64,000 bases of DNA. It comes from Chlorokybus atmophyticus (lineage: Eukaryota > Streptophyta > Chlorokybophyceae > Chlorokybales > Chlorokybaceae). The position numbers and the translations under genes were made by a program. This document shows, piece by piece, positions 34,651 to 45,868 of the stretch (its first letter is position 1; every line of letters starts with the position of its first letter). The notes below the pieces were generated by a model. The model worked only from the letters and a program-made list of their open reading frames with translations. It made no database searches and was not told the DNA's origin. The stretch covers positions 150,458-214,457 of the forward strand of contig RHPI01003516.1 in assembly GCA_009103225.1 (NCBI GenBank). Reading direction: 5' to 3'.

Positions 34651-35697
34651 CTACTGAGGTGAGCCGTTTCCCGGCTGCAACATCTCCTCCTCCACCATGT
34701 TCACGCGTCCACCGCTGCGAGCGTTGCGGGCATGTGCAGCAGACTTTGCCTTATAGATAGGGCAGTTGGAGCGCACGTGATCAGCAGAAGAGCACTCCCA
34801 GCACTTCCGAACAGCCTTGGCAGCCTCCCGACCCTTTGGGGCCTTCATAGCAACATGGAGCGCACCCAATTCCATTGGAGTTGGTCCCAAGCCAGCCCCC
34901 TGAGTTGCTGCAGCTCCCGAACCAGCCCCAACAGATGCGTATGAGCGATACGAACCTCCACGGAAGTGATTGTAATGTCCACGATCAGTGTTTTTGGCAG
35001 CCCCCTTGAAGTACAACACGTCCGTGCGCTCAGCAATGCGAATGGCCTCCGCGAGAGTCTTGGCGTCACGAAGCTCAACTTCCTTGCGACAAAGAGTCTT
35101 CAACCCGCGCGTGTAGCGGTCCAGCTGCTCCTCCTCAGTCATGTTCGGTACAGAGAGCACAAGACGCTGAAACGCAGAGGTATAGGCCATCACGGACTGC
35201 GTTTGCACAAGCGTAGAGAGCTGGTCGCGTGCCGTCTTCACACTCTCCACCGGTACGAACTGTTTCTTCACCTCAGCAGCCAGCTCAGCCACGGTAGTGA
35301 AAGGAACCTCAAGACCAGCTTCCACACGAGCACAACGATGACGCCACCACACAAGTGCAGCTCCCTCAAAGAAAGTAGCAGCCACATCGACACGGAGATG
35401 TATAGGTACCTCGGTGAGCTTTAACCATGTCGAAACGGCAAACACCCACTCCTCCACACAGTCACCGTCCCTCTGACCCTTGAATGGCTTTGGTTTTGGT
35501 AGCTTCACATGACGAGAGGCTGATGGGGCAACCACAGGAGCTGTAACGGGCGTGGACGCGCGCGCTTGCGCCATGGCTTGTTGAAATTGTGCCGCTTGAG
35601 CTTGGGCAGATGCTTGGACACGTTGCAGCTCCTCATGAGCAGCTACCAGCACTTGCTGAAGCTCCACAACACGTGCATCATCCATGGTAGCGTCCAT
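34651..35697 (-). CDS. Gypsy-B gag
   Basis: 348 codons from MDATMDDARVVELQQVL: coiled Gln/Ala-rich N-terminus, capsid-like region (KPKPFKGQRDGDCVEEWVF; LERYTRGLK-like LDRYTRGLKTLCRKEVEL) and one CCHC knuckle CWECSSADHVRSNC. The frame meets TAG at 34651-34653 and, read on as Gln, TGA eight codons later. The ATG lies about 90 bp inside the 5' LTR and primer-binding site. Confidence 0.9.
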   Translation of the reverse strand: MDATMDDARVVELQQVLVAAHEELQRVQASAQAQAAQFQQAMAQARASTPVTAPVVAPSASRHVKLPKPKPFKGQRDGDCVEEWVFAVSTWLKLTEVPIHLRVDVAATFFEGAALVWWRHRCARVEAGLEVPFTTVAELAAEVKKQFVPVESVKTARDQLSTLVQTQSVMAYTSAFQRLVLSVPNMTEEEQLDRYTRGLKTLCRKEVELRDAKTLAEAIRIAERTDVLYFKGAAKNTDRGHYNHFRGGSYRSYASVGAGSGAAATQGAGLGPTPMELGALHVAMKAPKGREAAKAVRKCWECSSADHVRSNCPIYKAKSAAHARNARSGGRVNMVEEEMLQPGNGSPQ

Positions 35698-35784
35698 AAA
35701 CAGAAAAATACCTCACACACCAAAGAGATAGTTAATATCCCCTTAAAACAAGAAACCCAACCCCTCCAAGGGCTCCGATACCAC

Positions 35785-36424
35785 TGTAACGATGCTCGTG
35801 CTCACATACACAGCACACAAGTCATACAACACATGTGTGCAGCTGAGCACAATCTTCACACCGGAACCTTGCCTTCACTCGCGCACGCACGCACGCGTCG
35901 AGCGCGCCCACGCACACGAACACTACTACTTCTCACGCCAAGCAAGAACGCAGCAGTGTGCCTTGGACCACAACTCCCTCAAGCATGCACCAGCATACTC
36001 ACAGCAGAGAGCAGAAAACAAAGTTGGTTGCATTACACAGGGTTTTTCTGTTTATACAAGCACTAGGAAGAAATAGCCTAATTAAGAGGCATTTCATTAT
36101 TCACTACCAAATCTAAAGGCAGGTCCAAGTGCAGGCTCCCCGCCACGCGCGTTGGGCCTTCGGCGGCTGTGTGACTGTGCAGTCCGCGTCACCTGGCACT
36201 GCACAGCGCGTGTCCAGTCAGCGGCTGTATTACAACCGCGTGGCAGGTGGGTCACGTCGCCGAATTAGCTGCTGTCGAGCAGGTCGCAGGCGAGTCGCGC
36301 GGCAGCAGGGGCAGGCGCCACATGGGCTTAATAAAGCTCATAAAAGCCCTCATCAAGCCAGCAAAAAAGGCAAAATAAGTACTTTATGTACAATAAAATA
36401 CAAAAAATGCCCCAGGCTGTTACA
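35785..36424 (-). repeat. Gypsy-B 5' LTR
   Basis: 640 bp, TG...CA ends. Outer flank GGGGG (36425-36429) is the target duplication, lying inside the C-rich codons of the methyltransferase exon (ETTPP). Confidence 0.93.
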
Positions 36425-37796
36425 GGGGGGGTCGTCTCAAAAATGTGATGCCAATACACGTCAAGGTTGAACATGCCGCATAGCTTGAGGTGTGCAGTCA
36501 TGTGCGTAAATGCCCCTGCTACGTTCTCTATGACCCATGGCTTGCCGCTCAACTGCAATCTTGTTCTCATGGGTGCAATTAGGTTGACGTGATCCCGGCG
36601 ATCTCCAACAATGGCTTGTTGACAAGAAGGGATGGCACCACCGAGCGCTTGACATGGAGGACTCGCCCATAATGCATGGTATGGGGACAGGGCGGCGTCT
36701 AGTGCATTCAGCTGACTGAAATTGAATGGGTATGATGGTTGAGGCTTGTTGTCTATGCCCTCAACATCAAAACCTGCCCTGTACAGGCCCATGGCTACTC
36801 CACCCGCGCCGCAAAAAAGGTCCAGTGCACAAGGCATGTAATGTCTGCCGCTTGGGTCGCATGGAGTTCGCGTTAAAAGAAGTGGCGGTGGCTTGGGCCA
36901 AGGATCCAGCTCTCTCCCAGGCAAGTCCTGCAGTTTCAGGCAAGATTGACCCCCAACGCGAACCATCACTACCTGCATGTCCGAAACAAGGCTCTGCTTT
37001 GGGAACGCCGCGATGTTCCACTTTTTGATCAAGATGTGGTGCAGCCGTGGATCCTCATTGTAATCGTCGTACTGGATGATATGTTTTCCTATGCCACGGC
37101 AAGTGCTTAAATGAGTACACATATGTACATTGCATACTATGAAGTATATGATTACCTGTATACCTGTATTTGCATCAATTTTGATGATGCGGCCTGAATA
37201 CCAGGTGCTCATTCTAGGCTGGTACACCGCAACATGACTTGCCACCAAAGCCTGCCCCTCATAAATGATCTCCTTTCGCCAAGCAGCCAGTGTCGCGACG
37301 TCGTCGACGGCGTCGACAACTGTGTTTCCCTACCATCCATCAGAAGTGAGTTGTTCATGTATGCGCGCACTATTTTGCTGCTTGCAAGGACAGTTGAACT
37401 CACTCTGTGGTCATGATTAACTTGGGCAGTAGTGGACTTGCCGCGGCCATTGCGTGCGAGCTGACGTCGAACCACATTGCACACCTACCCATCTCGATAT
37501 GCTCCAGGCCGAGCCCAAGGCAGGTGATCCATAGGCTCGCCGTCCCACTCGAACTTGGAGAGCGAGCAATGCAGGCAAGTGCACTCCTCCCAAAAAAAAT
37601 CTGGCCTCATGCATTTTGCCAGCAGTCTGCATTGCCTCACATTGTCTCCCCTGGCCTTGTGGTGCCAGCAGGCTTCATAAAAGCCATACTGCTCACTGTA
37701 CAGCTTGCACTTCTCTTCATGCTGTTGCAGACGTTTGTTGTTGCCATTCCTAACCAAATATGCTTTGCAGAAGCTACACACTTTGATGCCGCGCAT
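36425..37796 (-). pseudogene. C5 cytosine methyltransferase with zinc-binding and Tudor-like segments, N-terminal part
   Basis: Exons 37796-37404, 37329-37164 and 37088-36425, joined in phase at GT-AG borders. Exon 1: MRGIKVCSFCKAYLVRNG and HEEKC, a Cys/His cluster, then CTCLHC; TAG at 37485-37487 (AYRDG-TAG-VCNVV) reads as Gln. Exons 2-3 make a Tudor-like segment, WYSGRIIKIDANTG then KHIIQYDDYNEDP. The methyltransferase core is CALDLFCGAGGVAMGLYRAG (motif I), LWASPPCQ (catalytic Cys), MRTRLQLSGKPWVIENVAGA (motif VI). The gene runs into the Gypsy-B LTR after HHIFETTPP; the rest is at 15793-15551. Rejoined length is roughly 485 aa. The core style and the tail resemble phage/bacterial enzymes more than DNMT1/CMT/DRM, suggesting lateral origin (inference). 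It is divergent from the TNP2 gene and lies inside the same DNA transposon. Confidence 0.85.
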
Positions 37797-38084
37797 GCTG
37801 GCGCCACGCTACCTGGCACACAAACCTTAGAAGCTAATGCACTGGACGGAAGAAGAAAAGGAGCACGTACGCAAATTGTGGAGCATATCCGGTTTGACTT
37901 TCCGGCTTGTTTTGAATCGGGAATTGATGTGTCCTAAACCCTAATTTACGGTGGGCAGTCATAACGGCGGCGACGGCGGCGGTGTCAGCGGCGGCAGCGT
38001 GCCTGCAGGTCTTTGCTTTGGCTGTATGGAAGTTGATTGAAAGTTGCTTGCAGTATGTAAGATGACTGCTCTAATGTTTGTAGC
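37797..38084. other. Divergent intergenic interval between methyltransferase and transposase genes
   Basis: About 290 bp containing a CGGCGG-rich triplet run (37962-38000). Probably shared upstream region and 5' exons of both genes; no clear promoter motif seen. Confidence 0.4.
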
Positions 38085-41000
38085 ATGAGCTACTTTCGCA
38101 GGTGTTTTTGCCGCGACCGCAAAGGGAGCAAAGTGTTCACACACAACCACATTAGAAGGGCTGAATATCATAAAAACTTTGGCAAAAACATGTGGTGTGG
38201 CACTCCAGAAGCTGTTGCTCCTGAATACCGTGACCGACTACAACCCCATGAACTTGAAGAAGCTGATGCTGCTGTTGCTGCTGCATCCTTACACATGTCG
38301 TCAGGTACAAGAGCAACTTCTCTACAGCTGTGAATCTATACAACAGGCTGTCTGATCATTGATCTGGCTTGCCCCAGGTGAAGCTCTCTATGACACCGAA
38401 CAATTGCTAGTTGGGAACGACGCTACTAAACATGTTGACACATGCACGGCGTTGCAACCGAGTGTTGAATCTCCTTTCAATGTTGCAGCAAACTTGCAAC
38501 CAGCAGGTGCGACCTGACTTGCGTGGCATGTTGACATTGCTGATGCCGTGCCTCTCATTGTTCATGTGCCACTAGACTCATTGCAGCTGGCAGGTTGTAA
38601 TCCGTGTGCTCATGAAGGGCAATGTGCTTATGGAGAACAACGCGGATCTCACCCAGCATTTTGTGGAATTGAGAACGCTACATTGCAAGAGCATCAAGGT
38701 GCCAGAACCAAATCCACAAATGGACAAGTAGAACCTGAGACGCCAGTGCACTGCACACCTCCACTGCTGAGCAAGTCAATGCGGAGCAAGGTGATGCGGA
38801 GCAAGGTGATGTGGCCGGCGAAGACCAAGACTATGAAACTGATGTGGAATCGCAGCCGGACGAGGCTGAATGCGTTGATGATGCCATGCTACTTGACAAG
38901 GTAAAAGCTGCGTTGCTGGATAATGCAAGCAACCTTGTTGTTTTCGGCTCTCGTACAACCCCTCTAGGCATTTTCATGCTGCTATTAGTTCTGGCGCAGC
39001 TACATCGAATACCCTTCAATTTTATGAATAAGCTGCTTAGGTTGGTGGGCAAATTATACTGCTAACTGCTGAAACATCAGCCTGTTTAGAACTGATGTGT
39101 TTCTGTGTGCCAGGTTGTTGCATGGCATCCTCTTGCCTAAGGAGAATAAGATGCCAGGCAGCATGCACGAGCTATTGAAATGCCTTGAAGGCCTCAACAT
39201 GGGCTTCCACACATACGATGCCTGTCGCTGTGATCGCATGTTGTATTGTGGCCGACATGCCAACAGGATACTTTGCAAAGGTGAGCAATTGATGTAAACT
39301 TTCACTACAATGGGATTTGATTAGCATGTCCCATTTGCATACGACTTGCTTATGCAGTCTGCAAGGCCCCTCGCTACCGCAACATAGGAGGTAGACAAGT
39401 TGCATGGAAGATTGGGCGTTACTTTGACATGCCTGCTGCGCTAAGGGCTCCTACCCAAAACCTAGTGTTGCTGCAGAGATGATGGCGCACACAAATCGAA
39501 GTCAGGATGGGATTATGCGATCTATACACGGTAACATTGCCAAGTTCAGTGGTAAATGAGGCACGACTGTGTGCATGATTATGTTGGTAAGCGGCTGGGG
39601 CAGTCCAATGTAAGCCCTCAGTGTCCGTGCCTTGTGCTTTTGTGTGCGTGGCGCTGAGGCGGCATGTAAGACCTCGGTGTCCTTCCCTGTGTTTGTTTCT
39701 GTGTCGGCGAGGTGCTGGGGCGGTATGTAAGACCTCAGTATCCAGCCTTGCAATTGTATGCATGTTTAAATGTATTGTGGAGCTGGGGCAGTTGGTCATA
39801 AGCCCTTGGTGTACTTGCTGCTGTCAGACTCGCCAATGTTCAAGGACACTGAAAAACGCTACAGCCGGTTTGCCAAAGAACCACGCAATGTGCGCCTAGC
39901 AATGTTCATCGACGGGATGAGCCCGTTCAAAGATCCGCACAAAGGTATAAAAGAGCATTTTTAATCCTGTATGCTCGTTGCAGTGTAACTGTACGGATGG
40001 CAGCAAAGGGTTTGTTAACTTGCAGGGAACTATGAGTTTTGGGTTGTCACAATCTCAGTGTTGAACCTGCCCATTGCCAAGATGCACAAAACAGACACTA
40101 CATTTCTAGCTGCTGTAATCCCTGGACCCAAACAGCCAGAGAATCTACAGGCTTATCTCAAGCCAATTATTGACCAGTCGGGAGATCTCTAGAAAGGTAT
40201 GGTTTCAACGCAACTAGGATAAGCAGCTTCCATTACTGCAGTCATGCTTGACAAATGCGCATAACTGAGGCATGTAATCTGCTGGCATTTGTTGTAGGTA
40301 TAGACATATATGACAGCCACCTCGACGCAGTTTTTCGTTGCAGATCTATTCTGGAGATTGTAATCCATGATTTCCCAGGTACGCAAGCAGCAGCAGTGTT
40401 TGCACTTACTGTTATCAGTGTCTGACTGTATCTGTATATCGGACTGTCCTTGCAACTATGGTTGTGGCTACTGAAGTACATCATGTTGGTTGCGCAGCTC
40501 TGGCTGCCTTGCAGATGGCGCATGGAGCCATCTTTGGCTGTTCAAAGTGCGAGTGCAGTGGAGAACATGTGGAACTTCTCAAAAAGGTCATCTATTAAGG
40601 CCACCGCCGGTACCTACCTGATGACCATCCTTACAGAGTTGATGAGCATTGGCCGCAACCAGAACACAGATCTCCACCACTCATGCGGACTGCAGAGAGC
40701 GTGTACAGGTGAGCAATCTCAGTTGATTGCGCATTCGGTTGCAGACCATAGGTATGTCAGCAATGGATGCCATGTGATCACGTATGCTATGACATCTCGC
40801 AACAGCAAGCGTCCACTGCACTCCAAGAGACATCCTTCAAAGTCCTCCGGCATCCTTGGACTTAGCTGTTTTCACGACCTTCCATATTGGCTACCGTTAC
40901 AAAAATCTGTCAAAGGTCATGTGGTTGGCCCTATGCACATTTTGGCCAACCTGGCAACCAACTTTGCAAATCTCCTAGCTGGCTTGCGCGACAGCATCGA

Positions 41001-44000
41001 GTCACGAGAGGATCTGCAGCAGCAAGGCCGCATGCCTGAACTTCGGCTAGAGGTACGTATATAGTCGGCCTCGTTGACATGTACTATAGTTGGATTTAAC
41101 TAAGGACTTGAACCTATGTGCTGTAGACAGAGATGAAGATGAAGGATGGAAAGGAAGTCGCAGTCAAGGTAAAACCCCAGGCTCCATGGACAATCACAGA
41201 TGTAGGACTGGTTGAGCAATTGCTCTCCGGCGTGAGGGTTTCAAGCACTTTCGGCTCGAAACTGCAGTCTTTTACAAAGCATTTAGGTGAGATAACCGTT
41301 ACATGTTTTGTGTTTACGCTAAAGCAAAAATTTTCCATGCATGGAACTTTTGGCATGGAGCATGCAGGCTCGATGAAATCGCACGACAAGCACAACTTAT
41401 GGTCGTTCGTTTTTCAGTACGTGCTGCGCTCTGCACACGACATTGGAGAAGATCAAAAGAGAACCATTTTCAAACTATGCGACATCTATCAACGGCTGAC
41501 TGCATTGGAAGTAAAGCAGTCACACCTCGAAGAATTGAAGGTTGGCTTTAATAACACTTACTGTGCATGCCCAGCTCCTATGGCATGCATAGCTTATTAC
41601 TTAGTGCAGGTGCTGGTGCATGAGGCACATACTGAAGTGGAGCTGTTCTTCCCTCGAACTTCTCTCACAATGATGCTGCACCTCCTTGGCCATCTACCAG
41701 AGCAGTGCATGTGGCTTGGTCCAACGCGTGACCACTGGGAGTGGGCACATGAACGCTTTATGCAGTGGGTGAAGCGCATGATATTTGCAAGGCAGCATGT
41801 GGAAGCAAGCATCTGCAGAAGGCAAGTTTTGTGTGAGCCCATTGAGAGTTACGTGCAAACTTTTAACATTGTTTGCCTTGTTCAAGTGCCAGTTGCATCT
41901 GCAGATACTCTATCCAGCTCATGCTGAACACTTACATGGACACCTTGAAGCGACTTTTCTCCGACATCAGTTTGCGATCGGGCAAGCAACGAGATGATGA
42001 CGACTATGTGCTCTACGAACGGAGACACCGTATCGAGGTTGGGGATAAAGATAGTAAGACAAGGCAGGAGCTCGAGTGGTGGTTGGCTGAAAATGACGAT
42101 GAATACAGGCTGTTAAAAGAGTAAGTTGCTTTGGGAGTTGCTGTTTTGTACGTGATGTCCAACGCGCAGACAGTATGATGTATTGATGGGTTGCTGCTAC
42201 ACAGAGAGTTCAGTCGGGAGGTGAACAAACGCAAGATGGCAAGGGAAAGGGCTCAAAAACAAGGACATGTCGTGGCAAAGGACATGGAGCATATGACTGA
42301 GCTGCATCACTGGCGTAGACCTGCTAGGGAGCTTACAAAGCCCGAGATGGAGCTGTTGAGCGGTCCAATCTTTCTAAAGTACACCAAGCGATACTTCAGA
42401 GCACGCTACAAGGACATCGGTCAGTTCAGAGCAGAGGAAATGGAGCAGAAACTCCGCACCATGGACCGTGGCGTGTTTACCGTTGGGCGTGACTCAGATG
42501 ACCCAACCAAGAAGATCCATTGGTATGGCAGGGTGCAATCTTTTTATGTTGTGGTGATAGCTGGTCGGGAGCACTAGCTGCTCAAAGCTAGGTGGTACAT
42601 GAGCAACCAAGTCCAGCACAGTGGAGGATTTGCAATCCTAAGAAAAGACAAGCCCCGCTTTGCAGAATAAACCTACCTTGATAGCAACTTGGTAAGTGGC
42701 TGTGTTGCAATCGTTTTGGCGTGTGCTTGGTGTGATGATAGTAAATTGAAATAGTAGTATGAAAATGGCTAATGAATATCCCTTCTTGCTGGCAGGTCAA
42801 GGGCCAATGGTTTGAGGGAATTGATCCCCATGACAACAAAGTAACAGTAGCGCTTGTTAAAGACAGGCGCAGTCTCATGCGTCAAGGCATGCACTGGGAC
42901 ACTCCGGTAAGAGGAGAGTTAACAACGTTATCCATTAGAATCTGGATGTCCTCATATATCCTGGGTTTTGGCATCACATACAACCATCTTGTGTACTTGG
43001 TGCAGGTTGCCCAAAGCGAAACCAAAAGCGCCTCGAGTGAGGTGTCATGGACCACACGCCGCGACTGGCATTTTTAGTACAAGAGGTACTGTTTGCAATT
43101 GTGATGTCTCTCATATACTCATATCCTACTGTAAACTGTAGACCTGGCCACTGAACCTTTGTTCACAGGATGAGACCGAGACTGGAGCTGGATGCGTTGG
43201 TACATCGGGAACATGAAGACTACTGCTTTGTCTGCAAGGATGGGGGCACCATATCCGGCTGCGATGTGAAAGGTTGCTGGAAAAGCTACCACGCGCACTG
43301 TGTCTCTATGCCACCTGTGGAGGATGAATGTTGGGAGTGCCCAAAGCATGAGTAAGTGGACTTCATTGCAGCAAAAGCTTGGCATCTTGTTGTGAGGAAC
43401 TTCACTCCTAGAACCATCATCACGTACTGAACCAAAACACAGGTGCCATGTGAAGAACTGCAATGCAGCAGCTTTTCAAGTCTGCGCGACGTGTCCAAAC
43501 AACCTCTATCGACGGCACGCTGTGCACACGTGGGTAGCATGGTTGAGGTTACGTGCTCACGATGCGCTGCGTACGAAGAAGGTGGTGCTCCAGCGCAGCT
43601 CTTAAGGGAGAGCCTTGCTCGTCGTTCTTTGCCGGGCAGTTGCGGTAGGGTTTCACAACTTGTGCCGAGTGGGGTTCAACACGTTAAAGAGAGTGGGGAT
43701 GAGGCTAACAATGGTAAGCTGCTGTGTGCTTGAGCTTGTTGATTTGCGTTGTGGTTCTTGCCCAATTAAACCATCTATGGCTGCAGAGGCAGTCACGATG
43801 GAAGTTGACGATGAAGACGAAGAGGGTTATAATCAGCAACCCACGACGGCTGCGGCAGTTGTGGACCTCGTGGGCAGCGATGATGATATCATGGTGCTGG
43901 ACGATCCAGTCAGCAACCCGCAGCCGTCAACACCGCAGCCACTGTTCATTTACACTAGTGCAAGTGCACGTGATGCGGTGCCAGTGCTTGAAACGGACAG

Positions 44001-45256
44001 GAGGTTGCTGGATGGCAGACAATAGCTCAATGACACCATCCTCCACTTCTTTTGCAGGTATGTGATTTGTTGCGTCTGTGTTATTCGTGTAATTATATGT
44101 ACGTGGGATGCACATGCAGATGCAAGGAAGAGGAAATCTTAGGCAGAGCAGATGGCATTCAGGTGAAGCTGTTCCACCCGCATTTCTACACCAAGATCGT
44201 GCGCTGCCATAGACAAAATGACTGGCACACGAGCAATCACAGGATATACAGGTGGGAGAGTGATCCGTTTGCCAAGGACTTGCTGGGAGTGATTGTTAAC
44301 CCAGACACGCGGTGAGAATTAGCGCCAAGAATATTCTGCTGAATTGCTGCTGTATTTGCAAACTGAAATTATTGCTGCAAACTGAAATTATTTTTTTTGT
44401 GTACATAGGACTCACTGGAGTCTGCTGCTTGTGTGCAATCCTGGAGGCCAACTTGGAAGTGACACGCCGCCTTTACTCGTCCATCTCGACTCCCTTGGCC
44501 TGCATCGCAACGTTGATGGACCTATGCGCGCTTACCTTGACTACATGTGGGGCAGAAAGCATGGAAGTGACTCACAACGACGCTTCTCTCCCGAAAACGT
44601 ACAGCTTCTTGTACCACAGGTAGCACACGTTGCATTGCACTAGTGATGAGTTTGCATGCATTCTGTCACAAGCACTGATTGGATGCATGCACATGCATTT
44701 GGTTTGCAAGCATTGACACATGTTTGTGCAGGTCCCTCAGCAGAAAGATGGAGTTGCGTGCAGGTTGTTTGTCATGCTTTATCTTAACAAGTTTATAAAT
44801 GGGGTACAAGCTGGTCCAATTGACCCAAACGCACGGATATTTCAACAGGTACAGTTCATGCATGTGCACTGCAATGTTTACAAGTGGAAGGTGCTTCAAT
44901 GGCACCGTCGTGTAGGCCGACACGTGCTTAATAACCGCATGTTATTGCTGTGTGGTTGTGTGCAGATGCAAAGGAGTTGGTTTCATCCTCAAGTGGCAGA
45001 CATGTTGAGAAGACGATTGCGAACACTCATGGACAGTATGTTAGCATAGCAAAGACACGAGTTGAGCTAGTAGTAGTAGGTGGTGTGTAGCATAGCAATG
45101 CTGTAGTCCATATCGGAGCTGTGCCCCACCATTAACTCAAACCAGCTGTGTAGAATTGCTGAGCAACTTTGGCTTTTACATATATTAAACTGTATATTAG
45201 AATTAGCAGTGCAATCTACTTGGTTTTTAATCACATTCGGGACTTGGCTAAAATGA
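38085..45256 (+). CDS. TNP2-type transposase fused to DUF4218, PHD finger and Ulp1-type SUMO protease
   Basis: Many-exon gene. Transposase_21 hallmarks: LLKCLEGLNMGFHTYDAC with CDRMLYC, RFAKEPRNVRLAMFIDGMSP, NLPIAKMHKTDTTFLAAVIP then GPKQPENLQAYLKPIID, GIDIYDSHLDAVFRCRSIL, Y-TAA-GHRRYLPDDHPYR, FHDLPYW. DUF4218-like: VELFFPRTSLTMMLHLLGHL. Exon phase (43077/43169) fuses this directly to a PHD finger, DYCFVCKDGGTISGCDV to CWECPKHEC with a CHVKNC extension. C-terminal C48 peptidase: HWSLLLVCNPGG (His), LLVHLDSLGLH (Asp), VPQQKDGVACRLF (Gln, Cys). Reassigned stops: TAG 40190, TAA 40596, TAG 42575, TAA 42668, TAG 43075, TAA 43603. A one-base frame change near 39425 may be a lesion. The end is TAG 45047 or, under the alternative code, TGA 45254-45256. 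Confidence 0.82.
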
Positions 45257-45259
45257 GAG

Positions 45260-45830
45260 TATATGTTTATTCGTGTGGGGTTGAATATTCACTCACAGCT
45301 AGGAGTTAGTGCAAAACGTATTGCTTGGTTTTGAAATGGTGTTGAAAATTCACTCAAAGCTAGGACTTAGTGTGAATCGTATTGCGTAGTTTTATATTGG
45401 TGTTGAATGTTCACTCACATCTGTGGCATGAAACTGATGAAGGTTATGAATATACATGTGTGACAAGCTGATCAATTGATTATTCACGGGCGGTTGGGAC
45501 TTGGTGAGTTTAAGCTGTCTGTTATAGCCACAAGCTTATGCCCCTTCATGAATGTTCAGGCAATGTATAGCTGAATATTTAGCAGAGCACATGCTGTGTC
45601 CATTCACAATTGCATGCCCTTAAACATTCAATCGATTTCAACTGAATACACGAGGTATATGGGTCTTAAAAGGTGGCATTGATTTATCGTGTGAATATTC
45701 ACGCGCTTTATAAGTAAATGTCGCGATTTCATTTTGGCAGGGATCGCACAGAATGTACGAAAACACCTGAATATTCACTCGATAAAAAGCTGAAACGGTA
45801 AATCAAACGAATATTCAGTGCCTTTGCCAT
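45260..45830. repeat. Right subterminal repeat array (GAATATTCAC motif)
   Basis: About ten GAATATTCAC / GAATGTTCAC / GATTATTCAC-like words in 570 bp of non-coding DNA. They mirror the array at 3890-4450 and are the expected binding sites for the element's accessory protein. Confidence 0.75.
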
Positions 45831-45868
45831 GAATTTTCATAAATTCGGGGGTCTCAAAATTACCAATG
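45825..45868 (-). repeat. Right terminal inverted repeat of the giant DNA transposon
   Basis: Reverse complement begins CATTGGTAATTTTGAG and aligns with 3758-3801. Six extra bases (TAATAT, 45869-45874) separate it from the ATT target duplication. Confidence 0.7.

Larger units (their letters stand above)
15794..36424 (-). mobile_element. Gypsy-B: chromodomain Ty3/gypsy LTR retrotransposon, itself split by Gypsy-A
   Basis: LTRs at 15794-16435 (3') and 35785-36424 (5') begin TGTAACGATG and end GCTGTTACA on the + strand and differ at only about six or seven bases plus a 2-bp indel. Both outer flanks carry GGGGG (15789-15793 and 36425-36429), the target duplication. The primer-binding site directly inside the 5' LTR (35783-35772, minus) reads TGGTATCGGAGC, one mismatch from initiator tRNA-Met complement. 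The polypurine tract GGGGGGGAAGGGG (16448-16436, minus) abuts the 3' LTR. Internal genes: gag, pol, chromodomain. The internal region is interrupted at 16908/31362 by Gypsy-A. Confidence 0.9.
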
